Source: Phycisphaerales bacterium
GTDB lineage: Bacteria; Planctomycetota; Phycisphaerae; Phycisphaerales; UBA1924
Direction of reading: 5' to 3'
Assembly: GCA_905339235.1 (NCBI GenBank)
Contig: CAJPFG010000003.1
Coordinates: forward strand, 62,001 to 126,000
Length of the DNA stretch: 64,000 nucleotides
Shown: piece after piece, positions 18,936-26,730 of the stretch
Numbering within the stretch: the stretch's first letter is position 1
How the letters are laid out: each line of letters begins with the position of its first letter
The notes under the pieces: generated by a model
The model's input: the letters and a program-made list of their open reading frames with translations, nothing else
The model's database searches: none
Told to the model about the DNA's origin: nothing
Position numbers and translations under genes: made by a program

Positions 18936-19018
18936 CTTTGGCGATTCGCTCGGCTGAAAAGTGCCCCCCACTGCGTCGCGCGTTGACCCCGCGAAACTCA
19001 GGCATCAGCCACCTGCCG

Positions 19019-19504
19019 TCAGGGCTTCGGCGGCGTCTCGACCACTTCGCCCCCCAGCGCTCTCCATTCCTCCAGGCCGCCCACAAACAGCCTCACGCCC
19101 GAGTAGTCAACGGCGATCAATCGCTTGGTCATCGCCCGCGCGGGCGCACTCGCGGCGTCGGCGCCGTACACCACGATGGTGTCGAACTTGGAAATCTCCC
19201 GATTCACCGTCGCGTCCGGCGGCACGTCGGCGAGGCGGATGTTCTTCGCGCCGGGGATATGGCACTTCACGAACTGGTCCGGGTGCCGCGGATCGATTAG
19301 CACCAAAGACGTCTCGTTTCCCTTTTTCTTGGAATCGTCAACGAGCCGCCGAAGTTCAAGTCCGCCGACTTCCTGGATGCTCTTGTCGCTCACCCCCCCG
19401 CACCCGCCCAGATAGAGGCAGCCAAGCGGCACCCCGCTAACGGCGGCCAATCGAACGGCGAACCCGACGACAAAACCGACGGAGAAGCGGTGGCGTAGCA
19501 TCAT
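19019..19504 (-). CDS. Rhodanese-like lipoprotein lacking the catalytic cysteine
   Basis: The N-terminus has basic residues, a hydrophobic stretch and a lipobox-like LGGC near residue 35, so it is probably a lipoprotein. A rhodanese domain follows (LVLIDPRHPDQFVKCHIPGAKNI, then a final GGLEEWRALGG). The active-site loop that normally begins with Cys reads YGADAASAPA here. No cysteine is present, so sulfur transfer is unlikely and a binding or regulatory role is more probable. The gene is on the minus strand beside two plus-strand envelope redox genes (DsbD N-domain protein and TlpA-like protein), and diverges from the first of these by 82 bp. Confidence 0.83.
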   Translation of the reverse strand: MMLRHRFSVGFVVGFAVRLAAVSGVPLGCLYLGGCGGVSDKSIQEVGGLELRRLVDDSKKKGNETSLVLIDPRHPDQFVKCHIPGAKNIRLADVPPDATVNREISKFDTIVVYGADAASAPARAMTKRLIAVDYSGVRLFVGGLEEWRALGGEVVETPPKP

Positions 19505-19586
19505 GCGGTAGCGTATCGACGTTCGGAGCGTTACGCCGGTCAGGGAGGGCCGCTCCGATCAGTCAGCGGGAATCCGCAGTTTGGAT

Positions 19587-20459
19587 ATGCGTGGCACCGC
19601 CCCCAATCGCCGACTTCGCCCCCCCGGCCGCGCCGGATGGTTGTTCATATGTCTGGCCGGACTCGGGGTGGTGGCCTCAATGGGAAGCGCCATTGAACCG
19701 GAGAACCTCCGCGCCGTACCGCGCCTGGCTTCCGAAATGGACTGCTTCGTGCCCGGGGAGGCTGTCACCCTGGCGTTGACGTTCGAGATCGACAAGGGTT
19801 GGCACCTCTACTGGAACGGTCAGAACGGCGAAGGAATGGCCCCGGAGTTCACGATCACGCTGCCCGCGGGCTTTTCAGCGGAACGCGCGATGTGGCCTCC
19901 TCCGCACCGTCTCGTTGAGCCTGGTGATGTCCTGAGCCACGTGTACGAGGATCGCCTGACGATCTTGATCCCTGTGCGGGCCCCCAAGTCGGCGGCCGCG
20001 GGAACGGAGGCCAAGGTCACGGCCGCGATCTCCTGGGTCGTGTGCGGGAAAGTCTGCGTTCCTGAGTCTTCGTCGGCATCGCTCGTGCTCCCGGTGCGCG
20101 ACAAGGGTGTTGGCACGGCGGACAGCAATCTCATCGGGGCAGCCCGCGCGGCGATGGCCAAACCGATCGCGGAGGCCGCGGGCAAGGTTCAGGCAAGAGT
20201 GCACGACGGCCGGTTGATCATCGAATCGCCGGGTGCACGCCGGCTGGCGTTTTACCCCGGCGCGGATTGCGTGGTGATACCCGGTCTGGTCGAGGAAGGC
20301 GAATCTGGCACGGCGCGGCTCTCCATCGGATTGGAAACCGGCGGCGCGGGCAATGTATCGGGGATCATCCGCGTTGAGCAGCACGGCGAGACCGCCGCGA
20401 GACATTACACGATCGAGCTCCCGGCGCAGGCGGTGCCCGCGGGAGAAAGGGCGAAGTGA
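19587..20459 (+). CDS. Exported DsbD N-terminal-domain (DsbDalpha-like) protein
   Basis: The start is ATG 19587; an upstream TTG at 19581 is possible. A membrane/signal segment at about residues 19-36 (WLFICLAGLGVVASMGSA) follows a basic twin-Arg region. The mature part matches the immunoglobulin-like N-terminal domain of DsbD: PGEAVTLALTFEIDKGWHLYWNG, the WPPPHR segment, and the Cys pair in VVCGKVCVPE (CxxxC) that in DsbD accepts and donates electrons. The transmembrane and thioredoxin domains of DsbD are absent. So this is a free-standing thiol carrier, probably fed by another membrane reductase. The TlpA-like gene follows 83 bp downstream. Confidence 0.85.
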   Translation: MRGTAPNRRLRPPGRAGWLFICLAGLGVVASMGSAIEPENLRAVPRLASEMDCFVPGEAVTLALTFEIDKGWHLYWNGQNGEGMAPEFTITLPAGFSAERAMWPPPHRLVEPGDVLSHVYEDRLTILIPVRAPKSAAAGTEAKVTAAISWVVCGKVCVPESSSASLVLPVRDKGVGTADSNLIGAARAAMAKPIAEAAGKVQARVHDGRLIIESPGARRLAFYPGADCVVIPGLVEEGESGTARLSIGLETGGAGNVSGIIRVEQHGETAARHYTIELPAQAVPAGERAK

Positions 20460-20542
20460 GGGGCCCGGGTTGGATCGCGGCGTGTGCCGAGGAGCCAACT
20501 CCGGCCGGAAAGTCGAATCAGAACCCTTAGAAAGGAGTCTGC

Positions 20543-21283
20543 ATGAAACGGACGAACGCACTGCTCGGATTGGTCGGTATCGCGGCCTTGGCTCTGATCG
20601 CCGGTTCGGCGATCGCGCAGAACACGCCCGCGACGTCCCCGTCCAAGGCCACCCAGCCCGAGAAAGTTCCGAAGGACAAGGATCAGACCAAGGACAAGGA
20701 AAAGGACAAGGACCACAAGAAGGACAAGACCGCCGCGGGCCCCGCCAACCCGGGCGCCACCGCCCCGGACTTCACCGGCACCGACACCGAGGGCAAGACA
20801 GTGAGCCTCGCCTCTCTCTCCAAGGGCGACAAGATCGTCGTGGTGCAGTGGTTCAACTTCGGCTGCCCCTTCGTCGTGAAGCATTACGGCGAAACCAAGA
20901 CGTTTAACGACTTATACGCCAAGTACCACGAGAAGGGCGTCGAGTTCGTGGCGGTGTGCTCGAGCGCCCCCGGCCAGCAGGGCTCGGGGAAGGAAGCCAA
21001 CACCAAGATGAAGAAGGAGTGGAGCATTCCCTACCCGATCATCCTCGATGAGGAGGGCGTGATCGGCCGGGCCTACGGCGCCACTCGCACGCCGCAGACC
21101 ATCGTCATCGGCAAGGACGGCAAGGTCGCCTACAACGGCGCGCCCGACGACGACAAGGGCTCCGAGAAGCCCGGCAAGACGAACTACATCTCCAAGGCCC
21201 TCGACGAACTGCTCGCGGGCACCAACGTGACCATGAACAAGACCGCACCCTACGGCTGCCCCGTGAAGTACAGCAAGCAGTAG
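20543..21283 (+). CDS. Exported AhpC/TSA-type (redoxin) protein with Lys/Asp-rich linker
   Basis: AAAGGAG at 20531-20537 and ATG 20543 fix the start. A signal peptide ends near AIAQN (residue 26). Residues 30-65 are a low-complexity linker made mostly of KDK/DKD. The redoxin domain follows: GATAPDFTGTDTEGK, the active-site region FNFGCPFVVKH with one cysteine plus a Pro, and TPQTIVIGKDGKVAYNG. This resembles peroxiredoxin-like DUF-type redoxins with a single GCP cysteine. The two other Cys residues (VCSSA and YGCPV near the C-terminus) might resolve it. It should act in the periplasm on peroxides or as a thiol reductase. A terminator follows, so it forms a unit with or without the preceding gene. 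Confidence 0.88.
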   Translation: MKRTNALLGLVGIAALALIAGSAIAQNTPATSPSKATQPEKVPKDKDQTKDKEKDKDHKKDKTAAGPANPGATAPDFTGTDTEGKTVSLASLSKGDKIVVVQWFNFGCPFVVKHYGETKTFNDLYAKYHEKGVEFVAVCSSAPGQQGSGKEANTKMKKEWSIPYPIILDEEGVIGRAYGATRTPQTIVIGKDGKVAYNGAPDDDKGSEKPGKTNYISKALDELLAGTNVTMNKTAPYGCPVKYSKQ

Positions 21284-21308
21284 CGCGTCACCGCAGTTTT
21301 ACTCTCAA

Positions 21309-21346
21309 GGGCCCGATCGCGAAGGCGGTCGGGCCCGTTTGGTTTT
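21309..21346 (+). terminator. Rho-independent terminator after the redoxin gene
   Basis: A 12-bp stem (21309-21320 with 21325-21336, one G-U pair) with a GAAG loop is followed by G and an interrupted T-run (TTTGGTTTT, 21338-21346). It lies 25 bp after the stop and 38 bp before the protease gene. Confidence 0.8.
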
Positions 21347-21384
21347 GCCGAACGCGGACTGCTCGGACCCCGTAGGATCAGCCG

Positions 21385-23568
21385 ATGAACTGGATTGTGC
21401 AGAACCTGAGTACAGCCTTCGATTTTCTGCTGGTGGTCGTTGGTTTCGGACTCATCGTGTTCATTCACGAACTCGGGCACTTTGTCGCGGCCCGCTGGTC
21501 GGGGATTCGCGTGCTCGCGTTCGCTATCGGATTCGGCCCCGCCGTCGTGTCATTCCGCAAAGGGCTGGGCTGGCGGAAAGGCTCCAGCGAACGCGAATAC
21601 TTGGCGAGGTTGAAAACCGCGGACGCACCCGCCGGCCGCGATATGCCCGGGGACCCCGCGGATGTCGCCGGGATCAGCCCAACGGAATACCGGCTGAACG
21701 CCCTTCCCTTTGGCGGGTATGTTAAGATGCTGGGCCAGGACGATCTGAACCCCGCCGCGGTGTCGCAGGCGCGCGACAGTTACCAGTCGTGCGTGCCCTG
21801 GAAGCGGATGGTTGTGATTTCCGCAGGGGTGGTCGCGAACGTGATCACCGCGGCGATTCTGTTCATCATCGTGTACATGGTGGGGCTGAAGGTCGAGCCG
21901 CCGAGAATCGGCATGGTGGCACCCGGCTCGCCGGCCGCCCGGGCGACGGTCTTCGACGGCGCGGGTCACCGGGTGAGCGGTGGAATCTTCCCGGGCGACG
22001 TTGTCGTTCGCATCGACGGCCGCGAAGCGCGGAGTTTCAACGACGTGGGTTTCGGCACGGCTATGGCCGGGCGCGATGAACTCCTGTCGCTCACGCTCGA
22101 CCGAGACGGCGCCGAACTTTCCGCGGAAGTGCAGCCCGAGTTCGGGCGGCTGTCCGGGCTGTTGGAGATCGGCATCGAGCCGGCCCGTTCCGCGACAATT
22201 GCAAACCCCAAGAACGATGGCGCAAAGGCGGCGCTGCGCGATCTCCTGGACAAGTCCGGTCTGCCCGGCGTTGAACCGGGCATGCGGCTGGCCGCGATCG
22301 ACGGAAAGCGCGACATCACGGGCCTGCACGCACTCGACGAAGCGGTGGCGCGCAGCGAGGGTCGGCCGATCACGCTGACGTTCCGGGGCGAAGGCAACGC
22401 GAGCGTGGACGTGGCAATCAAGCCCAAGGCGCAGATGGAGACGGGGCTGGTCGCGCGTCCCGACGGGGTCGTCGCGCCCGTGGAGCACCTGCTGGGGCTG
22501 ATGCCCGTCATGGTGGTCAAGGACGCCGCGCCCCCCGACACCGAGCCCAACGCCTCCGACCAGGGGTTCAAGAGCGGTGACATCTTTGCGCGGCTTGGCG
22601 GCGTCGAGTTTCCCAGCATCGCGCAAGGCGTCCGCGAGATCAAGGCCAGCAAGGACCGCTCGATCCCGGTGGCCGTGCTTCGGAAAGGCGCGGGCGGCGA
22701 GTGGGAGGAAGTTACGCTGCCGGATGTCAAGGTATCATCGGAGGGAACGATCGGGTTCCTGATCGGCGACACGGGCGGAGAGAGCCCGCTCATCGCGGCT
22801 CCGCCTTCGAGGATCAAGCCCGTGCAGGCGGGGCGGGAGGATTACGAGCCGGCCGCGGCGCGCCTGTACGCCGGCGGTGGTCTCGAACTTGTCTCGATCG
22901 CGGGCCGGCCCGTGGGGAACTTCACGGAAATTCGGGAGGAACTGCTGCGTGCCGCTCTCGCATCGTCGGGCGGCGAGGCCGCGGACGTGACGATCGAAAT
23001 TCAGGCTCGCCGGCCGGTCGCGGGAATCCCAAGCCCCGACGCGCCGGTGGAGATGCTCCGCTGGGCTCTCACGCCATCCGACCTGAGCGATCTCAGGAAT
23101 CTCGGCTGGATCAGCCCGGTCGAAGACTACTTCTTCGATCCGCTCCAGGTTGTTGATCGCGCCAAGAACCCGCTGGACGCGGTCAAGCGCGGCGTCAGCG
23201 ATACGCACCGCGTGATGATGACCACGTACCTCACGTTCAAGCGGCTGATCATCGATCGCACGGTGAAGGTCGAGCACCTCAAGGGCCCGGTGGGCATCGC
23301 GCACCTGGGAACTCTGGTAGCCGGGCGAGGGTTTATCTGGCTGCTGTTCTTCCTCGCGCTGATCAGCGTGAATCTCGCCGTGATCAACTTCCTGCCGCTG
23401 CCCATCGTGGACGGCGGGCAGTTCCTGTTCCTGGTGTACGAGCAGTTGCGCGGGAGACCGGCCCCCATCGCGGTCCAGAACGCCCTGACCCTCGCGGGGC
23501 TGGCGCTCATCGGCTGTGTGTTCCTCATCGTGACCTTCAACGACGTCAAGAATCTCCTGGGCCTGTAG
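21385..23568 (+). CDS. rseP: RseP/site-2-protease family zinc metalloprotease
   Basis: An intramembrane protease that cuts membrane-bound anti-sigma factors or cleared signal peptides within the bilayer. The zinc site HELGH is in the first membrane helix (near residue 29) and the third ligand region NFLPLPIVDGG is near residue 668, in a C-terminal pair of helices. FGGYVKMLGQDD precedes the second helix. The central periplasmic part has about three PDZ-like modules (near residues 170-260, 280-350 and 380-470), so at 727 residues it is longer than E. coli RseP (450). It starts a nine-gene same-strand run; the hydrolase gene follows after 45 bp. Dxr and Bam genes, frequent neighbours in other bacteria, are not here. 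Confidence 0.92.
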   Translation: MNWIVQNLSTAFDFLLVVVGFGLIVFIHELGHFVAARWSGIRVLAFAIGFGPAVVSFRKGLGWRKGSSEREYLARLKTADAPAGRDMPGDPADVAGISPTEYRLNALPFGGYVKMLGQDDLNPAAVSQARDSYQSCVPWKRMVVISAGVVANVITAAILFIIVYMVGLKVEPPRIGMVAPGSPAARATVFDGAGHRVSGGIFPGDVVVRIDGREARSFNDVGFGTAMAGRDELLSLTLDRDGAELSAEVQPEFGRLSGLLEIGIEPARSATIANPKNDGAKAALRDLLDKSGLPGVEPGMRLAAIDGKRDITGLHALDEAVARSEGRPITLTFRGEGNASVDVAIKPKAQMETGLVARPDGVVAPVEHLLGLMPVMVVKDAAPPDTEPNASDQGFKSGDIFARLGGVEFPSIAQGVREIKASKDRSIPVAVLRKGAGGEWEEVTLPDVKVSSEGTIGFLIGDTGGESPLIAAPPSRIKPVQAGREDYEPAAARLYAGGGLELVSIAGRPVGNFTEIREELLRAALASSGGEAADVTIEIQARRPVAGIPSPDAPVEMLRWALTPSDLSDLRNLGWISPVEDYFFDPLQVVDRAKNPLDAVKRGVSDTHRVMMTTYLTFKRLIIDRTVKVEHLKGPVGIAHLGTLVAGRGFIWLLFFLALISVNLAVINFLPLPIVDGGQFLFLVYEQLRGRPAPIAVQNALTLAGLALIGCVFLIVTFNDVKNLLGL

Positions 23569-23613
23569 CATCGTTCAGGAGCGCGTCGTGAACGACTGTC
23601 TGGGAAGTTCGCT

Positions 23614-24579
23614 TTGCTAGGCCTGCTGGGATTGCTCGCGGTCGGGCTGGTCATCGCGATCCTGGCGATGACGGGATACACCCTCTGGGCGCTCACCCGC
23701 CCGCCGCGCCGGACATACGCCAGCGCGCTCGTGAGGGATCGCCCGGGCGATCCCGGCGAACTGCCGCCCGGGCCTCGCGGCCCGCGCCCGTGGACGTCGT
23801 GGACGCTCACGTGGCAGAACCTGGACTTGCCGGTATGGGACATCACAGGCGATGACCCATCCGGTCCGGTCGTCGTGCTGTCGCACGGCTGGGGCGATTC
23901 CCGAATCGGCGCGCTCACTCGCGTTGTGCACGCGTTGCCGGTCGCGTCGCGGGCGATCCTGTGGGACATGCCCGGACACGGTGACGCGCCCGGGACCTGC
24001 ACGCTGGGCGCCCGCGAGCCGGGCGCTCTGAAGGCGCTGATCGAACGAATCGGTGGCGACCGTCCGCTCGTGCTCTTCGGTTGGTCGATGGGGGCGGGGG
24101 TTTCAATGGTCGCGGCGGCCGATCCGCCCGCCGCGCCTGTCGCGGGAGTCATCGCGGAAGCCCCCCACCGCTTCGCGCACACGGCCGCTCGCCATATGCT
24201 CGAAGCCAAGGCTCTGCCCTGGCGGATAAACCTCCCGGCCGCGATGTTCCTGCTGGGCACCGAACTCGGAATCGGGGCCGCGTGGCGCGGCTTTGACCGA
24301 TTGGAGTTTGCGAAGCGGCTTCGGGCTCCCATGCTCGTGATCCACGGTGCGGACGATGAGATCTCGCCAATCGAGGATGGGCGAGAGTTGGCCGCGGCCG
24401 CTCCCAGCGGCCGCCTGCTCGAACTCGAGGCCGTCGGGCATTACGGGCTGTGGACGGAAGAGCCCGCCGTGTCACGGTGCGCGGCCGCCCTGCGCGAGTT
24501 TGCCGGTGATTGCGCCCGGTCGGCGCTTGGCGGACCGGAATCGCAGCGCCCGTTGCCGGCGAACCACGTCGCGAAATGA
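23614..24579 (+). CDS. Membrane-anchored alpha/beta hydrolase
   Basis: The start is TTG 23614, preceded by GGGAAG seven bases away. No ATG or GTG is available in this frame after the stop of the previous gene. An N-terminal hydrophobic segment (residues 1-27) anchors the protein. The alpha/beta-hydrolase fold shows an oxyanion stretch SHGWGDSR near residue 91, the nucleophile elbow GWSMGAG near residue 156 (Ser), an acid in HGADDEI near residue 248, and a final His in GHYGLW near residue 276. Esterase, lipase or peptidase activity is possible; the substrate is not predictable. It lies 45 bp after rseP and 56 bp before deoC. Confidence 0.85.
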   Translation: MLGLLGLLAVGLVIAILAMTGYTLWALTRPPRRTYASALVRDRPGDPGELPPGPRGPRPWTSWTLTWQNLDLPVWDITGDDPSGPVVVLSHGWGDSRIGALTRVVHALPVASRAILWDMPGHGDAPGTCTLGAREPGALKALIERIGGDRPLVLFGWSMGAGVSMVAAADPPAAPVAGVIAEAPHRFAHTAARHMLEAKALPWRINLPAAMFLLGTELGIGAAWRGFDRLEFAKRLRAPMLVIHGADDEISPIEDGRELAAAAPSGRLLELEAVGHYGLWTEEPAVSRCAAALREFAGDCARSALGGPESQRPLPANHVAK

Positions 24580-24635
24580 GGCTCGTTCCTTCGGGCGGGG
24601 CATCCGCCGCGGGCGGTCTTTCCTATCATTGGCCC

Positions 24636-25628
24636 ATGATTTCCAGCCCTTCCGTTGACGCCGTGATGGCCGCCGAGCGGGCCGCGGCGTTTACCAAGAG
24701 GTCGATCAAGACCTCGGCGAAGTTCGCGGGGCTCAAACTCGCGCTGTCGATGCTCGACCTGACGACGCTGGAGGGCAAGGACTCGCCGGAAAAGGCGCGG
24801 GCGCTGTGCCGCAAGGGGGTAAGACCTTGGGAGCGGGACGAGGAGGTCCTCGGCGAACGATTGCCCGGCGTGGCGGCGATCTGCGTGTACCCCGCGATGG
24901 TGCCGGCGTGCGTCGAGGAACTCGGCGCTGGCCGCGTCGTGAGGATCGCGTCCGTGGCGACCGGATTTCCCAGCGGGCAATACCCGCTGGAGGTGCGGCT
25001 GGAGGACACGGGGCGCGCGGTCGCGGCCGGGGCGGACGAAATCGACATGGTCATCTCTCGCGGGGCCTTCCTGGCGGGGCGGTACGACGAGGTGGCCGAG
25101 GAAATCCGGGAAACCAAACGCGCCTGCCGGCGCGGGGACGGCGCGTTCGCACACTTGAAGGTCATCCTCGAGACCGGCGAGTTGGAAACGCTCGATCTCG
25201 TGCGGAAGGCGAGCGACCTGGCGATCCGGGCGATGGCGGATGTGGATCGCGAGGCGGGGATCGGAGGAATCGGTACCGCGGACTTCATCAAGACGAGCAC
25301 CGGAAAGGTCCAGCCCGCGGCCACCATGCCCGTCACGCTGGTCATGCTCGAGGCGATCCGCGACTGGTACCTCGAAACGGGGCGAGTAGTGGGTATGAAG
25401 CCCGCGGGCGGCATCCGCGCGGCCAAGCAATCTCTTCACTACCTGGTCATGGTCAAGGAAACGATGAACCTCGGCATCCCGGGGTTTGAGCACGTCGGCG
25501 GCAATCCGTGGCTGACGCCGGAGTACTTCCGGTTCGGAGCCAGCGCGCTCTGCAACGACCTGCTGCGGCAGATCGCGTGGCTCAAGTCCGGCAAGTACCA
25601 GGCCGGATACGACTTCTCGGAAGCGTGA
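24636..25628 (+). CDS. deoC: Deoxyribose-phosphate aldolase DeoC
   Basis: DeoC splits 2-deoxyribose-5-phosphate into glyceraldehyde-3-phosphate and acetaldehyde in nucleoside catabolism. The start at ATG 24636 (MISSPS) was chosen over an in-frame upstream codon that overlaps the hydrolase gene. The TIM barrel shows AAICVYPAMV near residue 80, the Asp of EIDMVI near 136, the Schiff-base lysine in ADFIKTSTGK near 215 and the second lysine in GMKPAGGIR near 253. The length (330) fits the long-form DeoC found beside aldehyde dehydrogenase genes in actinobacteria. Here a full aldehyde dehydrogenase and a half-length homologue lie three and six genes downstream, which suggests acetaldehyde oxidation. 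Confidence 0.93.
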   Translation: MISSPSVDAVMAAERAAAFTKRSIKTSAKFAGLKLALSMLDLTTLEGKDSPEKARALCRKGVRPWERDEEVLGERLPGVAAICVYPAMVPACVEELGAGRVVRIASVATGFPSGQYPLEVRLEDTGRAVAAGADEIDMVISRGAFLAGRYDEVAEEIRETKRACRRGDGAFAHLKVILETGELETLDLVRKASDLAIRAMADVDREAGIGGIGTADFIKTSTGKVQPAATMPVTLVMLEAIRDWYLETGRVVGMKPAGGIRAAKQSLHYLVMVKETMNLGIPGFEHVGGNPWLTPEYFRFGASALCNDLLRQIAWLKSGKYQAGYDFSEA

Positions 25629-25657
25629 GTCCGGTTGATCGGCGCGGGGGGTATCTC

Positions 25658-26023
25658 ATGGGCGGGAAAGTGCTCAGCGCAATAATCGATCGGTCGGATC
25701 TGAGCGCGCTCAAACGCGTCGGGGCGCAGATCGAGATGTACTTTGACGCCTCGCACACGCTCAAGGAAAAGGCTCCCCATTTCGAGATCAAGGTCTCGAT
25801 GACCGAGCCGCAGCGCGCGATGCTGGCCAAGGACGCGTGGGGCACCTGCCAGAAGTTCTTCATGCACACCGACGACGTGAAGAAACTGCTCAACTCGGGC
25901 GCTCGGTTTGAGGTGCGCCAATACGACAAGGCGTTCATGGGCGAGAACGGGCATGTCAAGGACGCCTGGAAGGCGCTCAACGCCGGCGGCAAGGCCGGGA
26001 TGGTGCGGGTGAGTGTTCCGTAA
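25658..26023 (+). CDS. Conserved-looking small protein, function unknown
   Basis: I do not recognise the family. The ATG at 25658 follows a G-rich stretch (GGGGGG) that can serve as ribosome site. The 121-residue product is soluble with no signal peptide, has mixed alpha/beta character, is rich in Lys and has a single cysteine (GTCQKFF). Codon use and a clean frame of 122 codons with short flanks (29 bp after deoC, 21 bp before the next gene) support a real gene within the operon. A link to nucleoside or aldehyde metabolism would be only by position. Confidence 0.75.
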   Translation: MGGKVLSAIIDRSDLSALKRVGAQIEMYFDASHTLKEKAPHFEIKVSMTEPQRAMLAKDAWGTCQKFFMHTDDVKKLLNSGARFEVRQYDKAFMGENGHVKDAWKALNAGGKAGMVRVSVP

Positions 26024-26044
26024 CAGGTTTCGCGGATTGAGCGA

Positions 26045-26713
26045 ATGGTGTACGTGCGTCGAATAATCCTGTCGGTGACAGCCGGGGTGGCGATCACGCT
26101 GCTTTCGTCGTGGGGGCTGGCGGTGTGTGGCCGGTTCACGGACGGGGAACTCGTGGCCACGTACTCCGAGCGGAACACGATGGTGCCCGGCGCACTCGTG
26201 CCCGAAGGTTGGGACCCGCGCTCCTGGCATTACTGGACGGGTGTGGGAATTCGGCGCGACTTGGTGAGCGAGCGCGAATGGATGGGTTCCTCGCTGGGAA
26301 TGATGATGGATGGGCGGCCCCAGCGGACCATCACCCACATCCGGTGCGGCTGGCCGATGCCGGCTATGGCGTGGTACGACTATTGGAGCGAGGCCCCGAA
26401 GCCGGGGACGCCCTGGCTCGAGCGTTCGTGGTGGATGGGGTGGGACGTGGGGTTCAAGCCCCCGGCGTTCGCGGCGGGGGCGACGCGATGGGACGTGACG
26501 CCCCGCTTGCCGATCCGCCCGTGGTGGCCGGGGTTCGGCGTGAACGCGATGGTCTACGCGGTCTTGGCGTTTCTTTCCGGGACCGCGGCCCACTCCTGGC
26601 GAAGGCGAAGGCGCCGCCTCCGGGGATTGTGCGAGGCGTGCGGCTATGCCTTGGTCGGGTTGCCCAAGTGCCCGGAATGCGGGCGCACGCGGCCGGGTTC
26701 GCCGGCGGCGTAA
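26045..26713 (+). CDS. Membrane protein with C-terminal zinc ribbon
   Basis: An N-terminal membrane helix (residues 5-24) is followed by about 140 residues that are Trp-rich and probably extracytoplasmic. A second helix lies near residues 165-182 (AMVYAVLAFLSGTAAHSW), and then a basic stretch RRRRRRLRG leads to a cytoplasmic four-cysteine ribbon with the pattern C-x2-C-G-Y-x-L-x-G-L...C-P-E-C-G. This is the mirror arrangement of the protein at 1836-2915, where the ribbon is N-terminal. The function is unknown. The gene is packed into the operon, 21 bp after the small unknown and 17 bp before the aldehyde dehydrogenase. Confidence 0.82.
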   Translation: MVYVRRIILSVTAGVAITLLSSWGLAVCGRFTDGELVATYSERNTMVPGALVPEGWDPRSWHYWTGVGIRRDLVSEREWMGSSLGMMMDGRPQRTITHIRCGWPMPAMAWYDYWSEAPKPGTPWLERSWWMGWDVGFKPPAFAAGATRWDVTPRLPIRPWWPGFGVNAMVYAVLAFLSGTAAHSWRRRRRRLRGLCEACGYALVGLPKCPECGRTRPGSPAA

Positions 26714-26730
26714 ACTCTCGCGGAGCACAC

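Noticed and set aside
10380..18971. An open minus-strand frame of 2863 codons, longer than the real giant gene
   Set aside because: It lies opposite the giant surface protein. GC-rich third positions remove stops on the complementary frame, its translation is Arg/Val/Asp-rich with no motif or ribosome site, and the plus strand has clear domain repeats.
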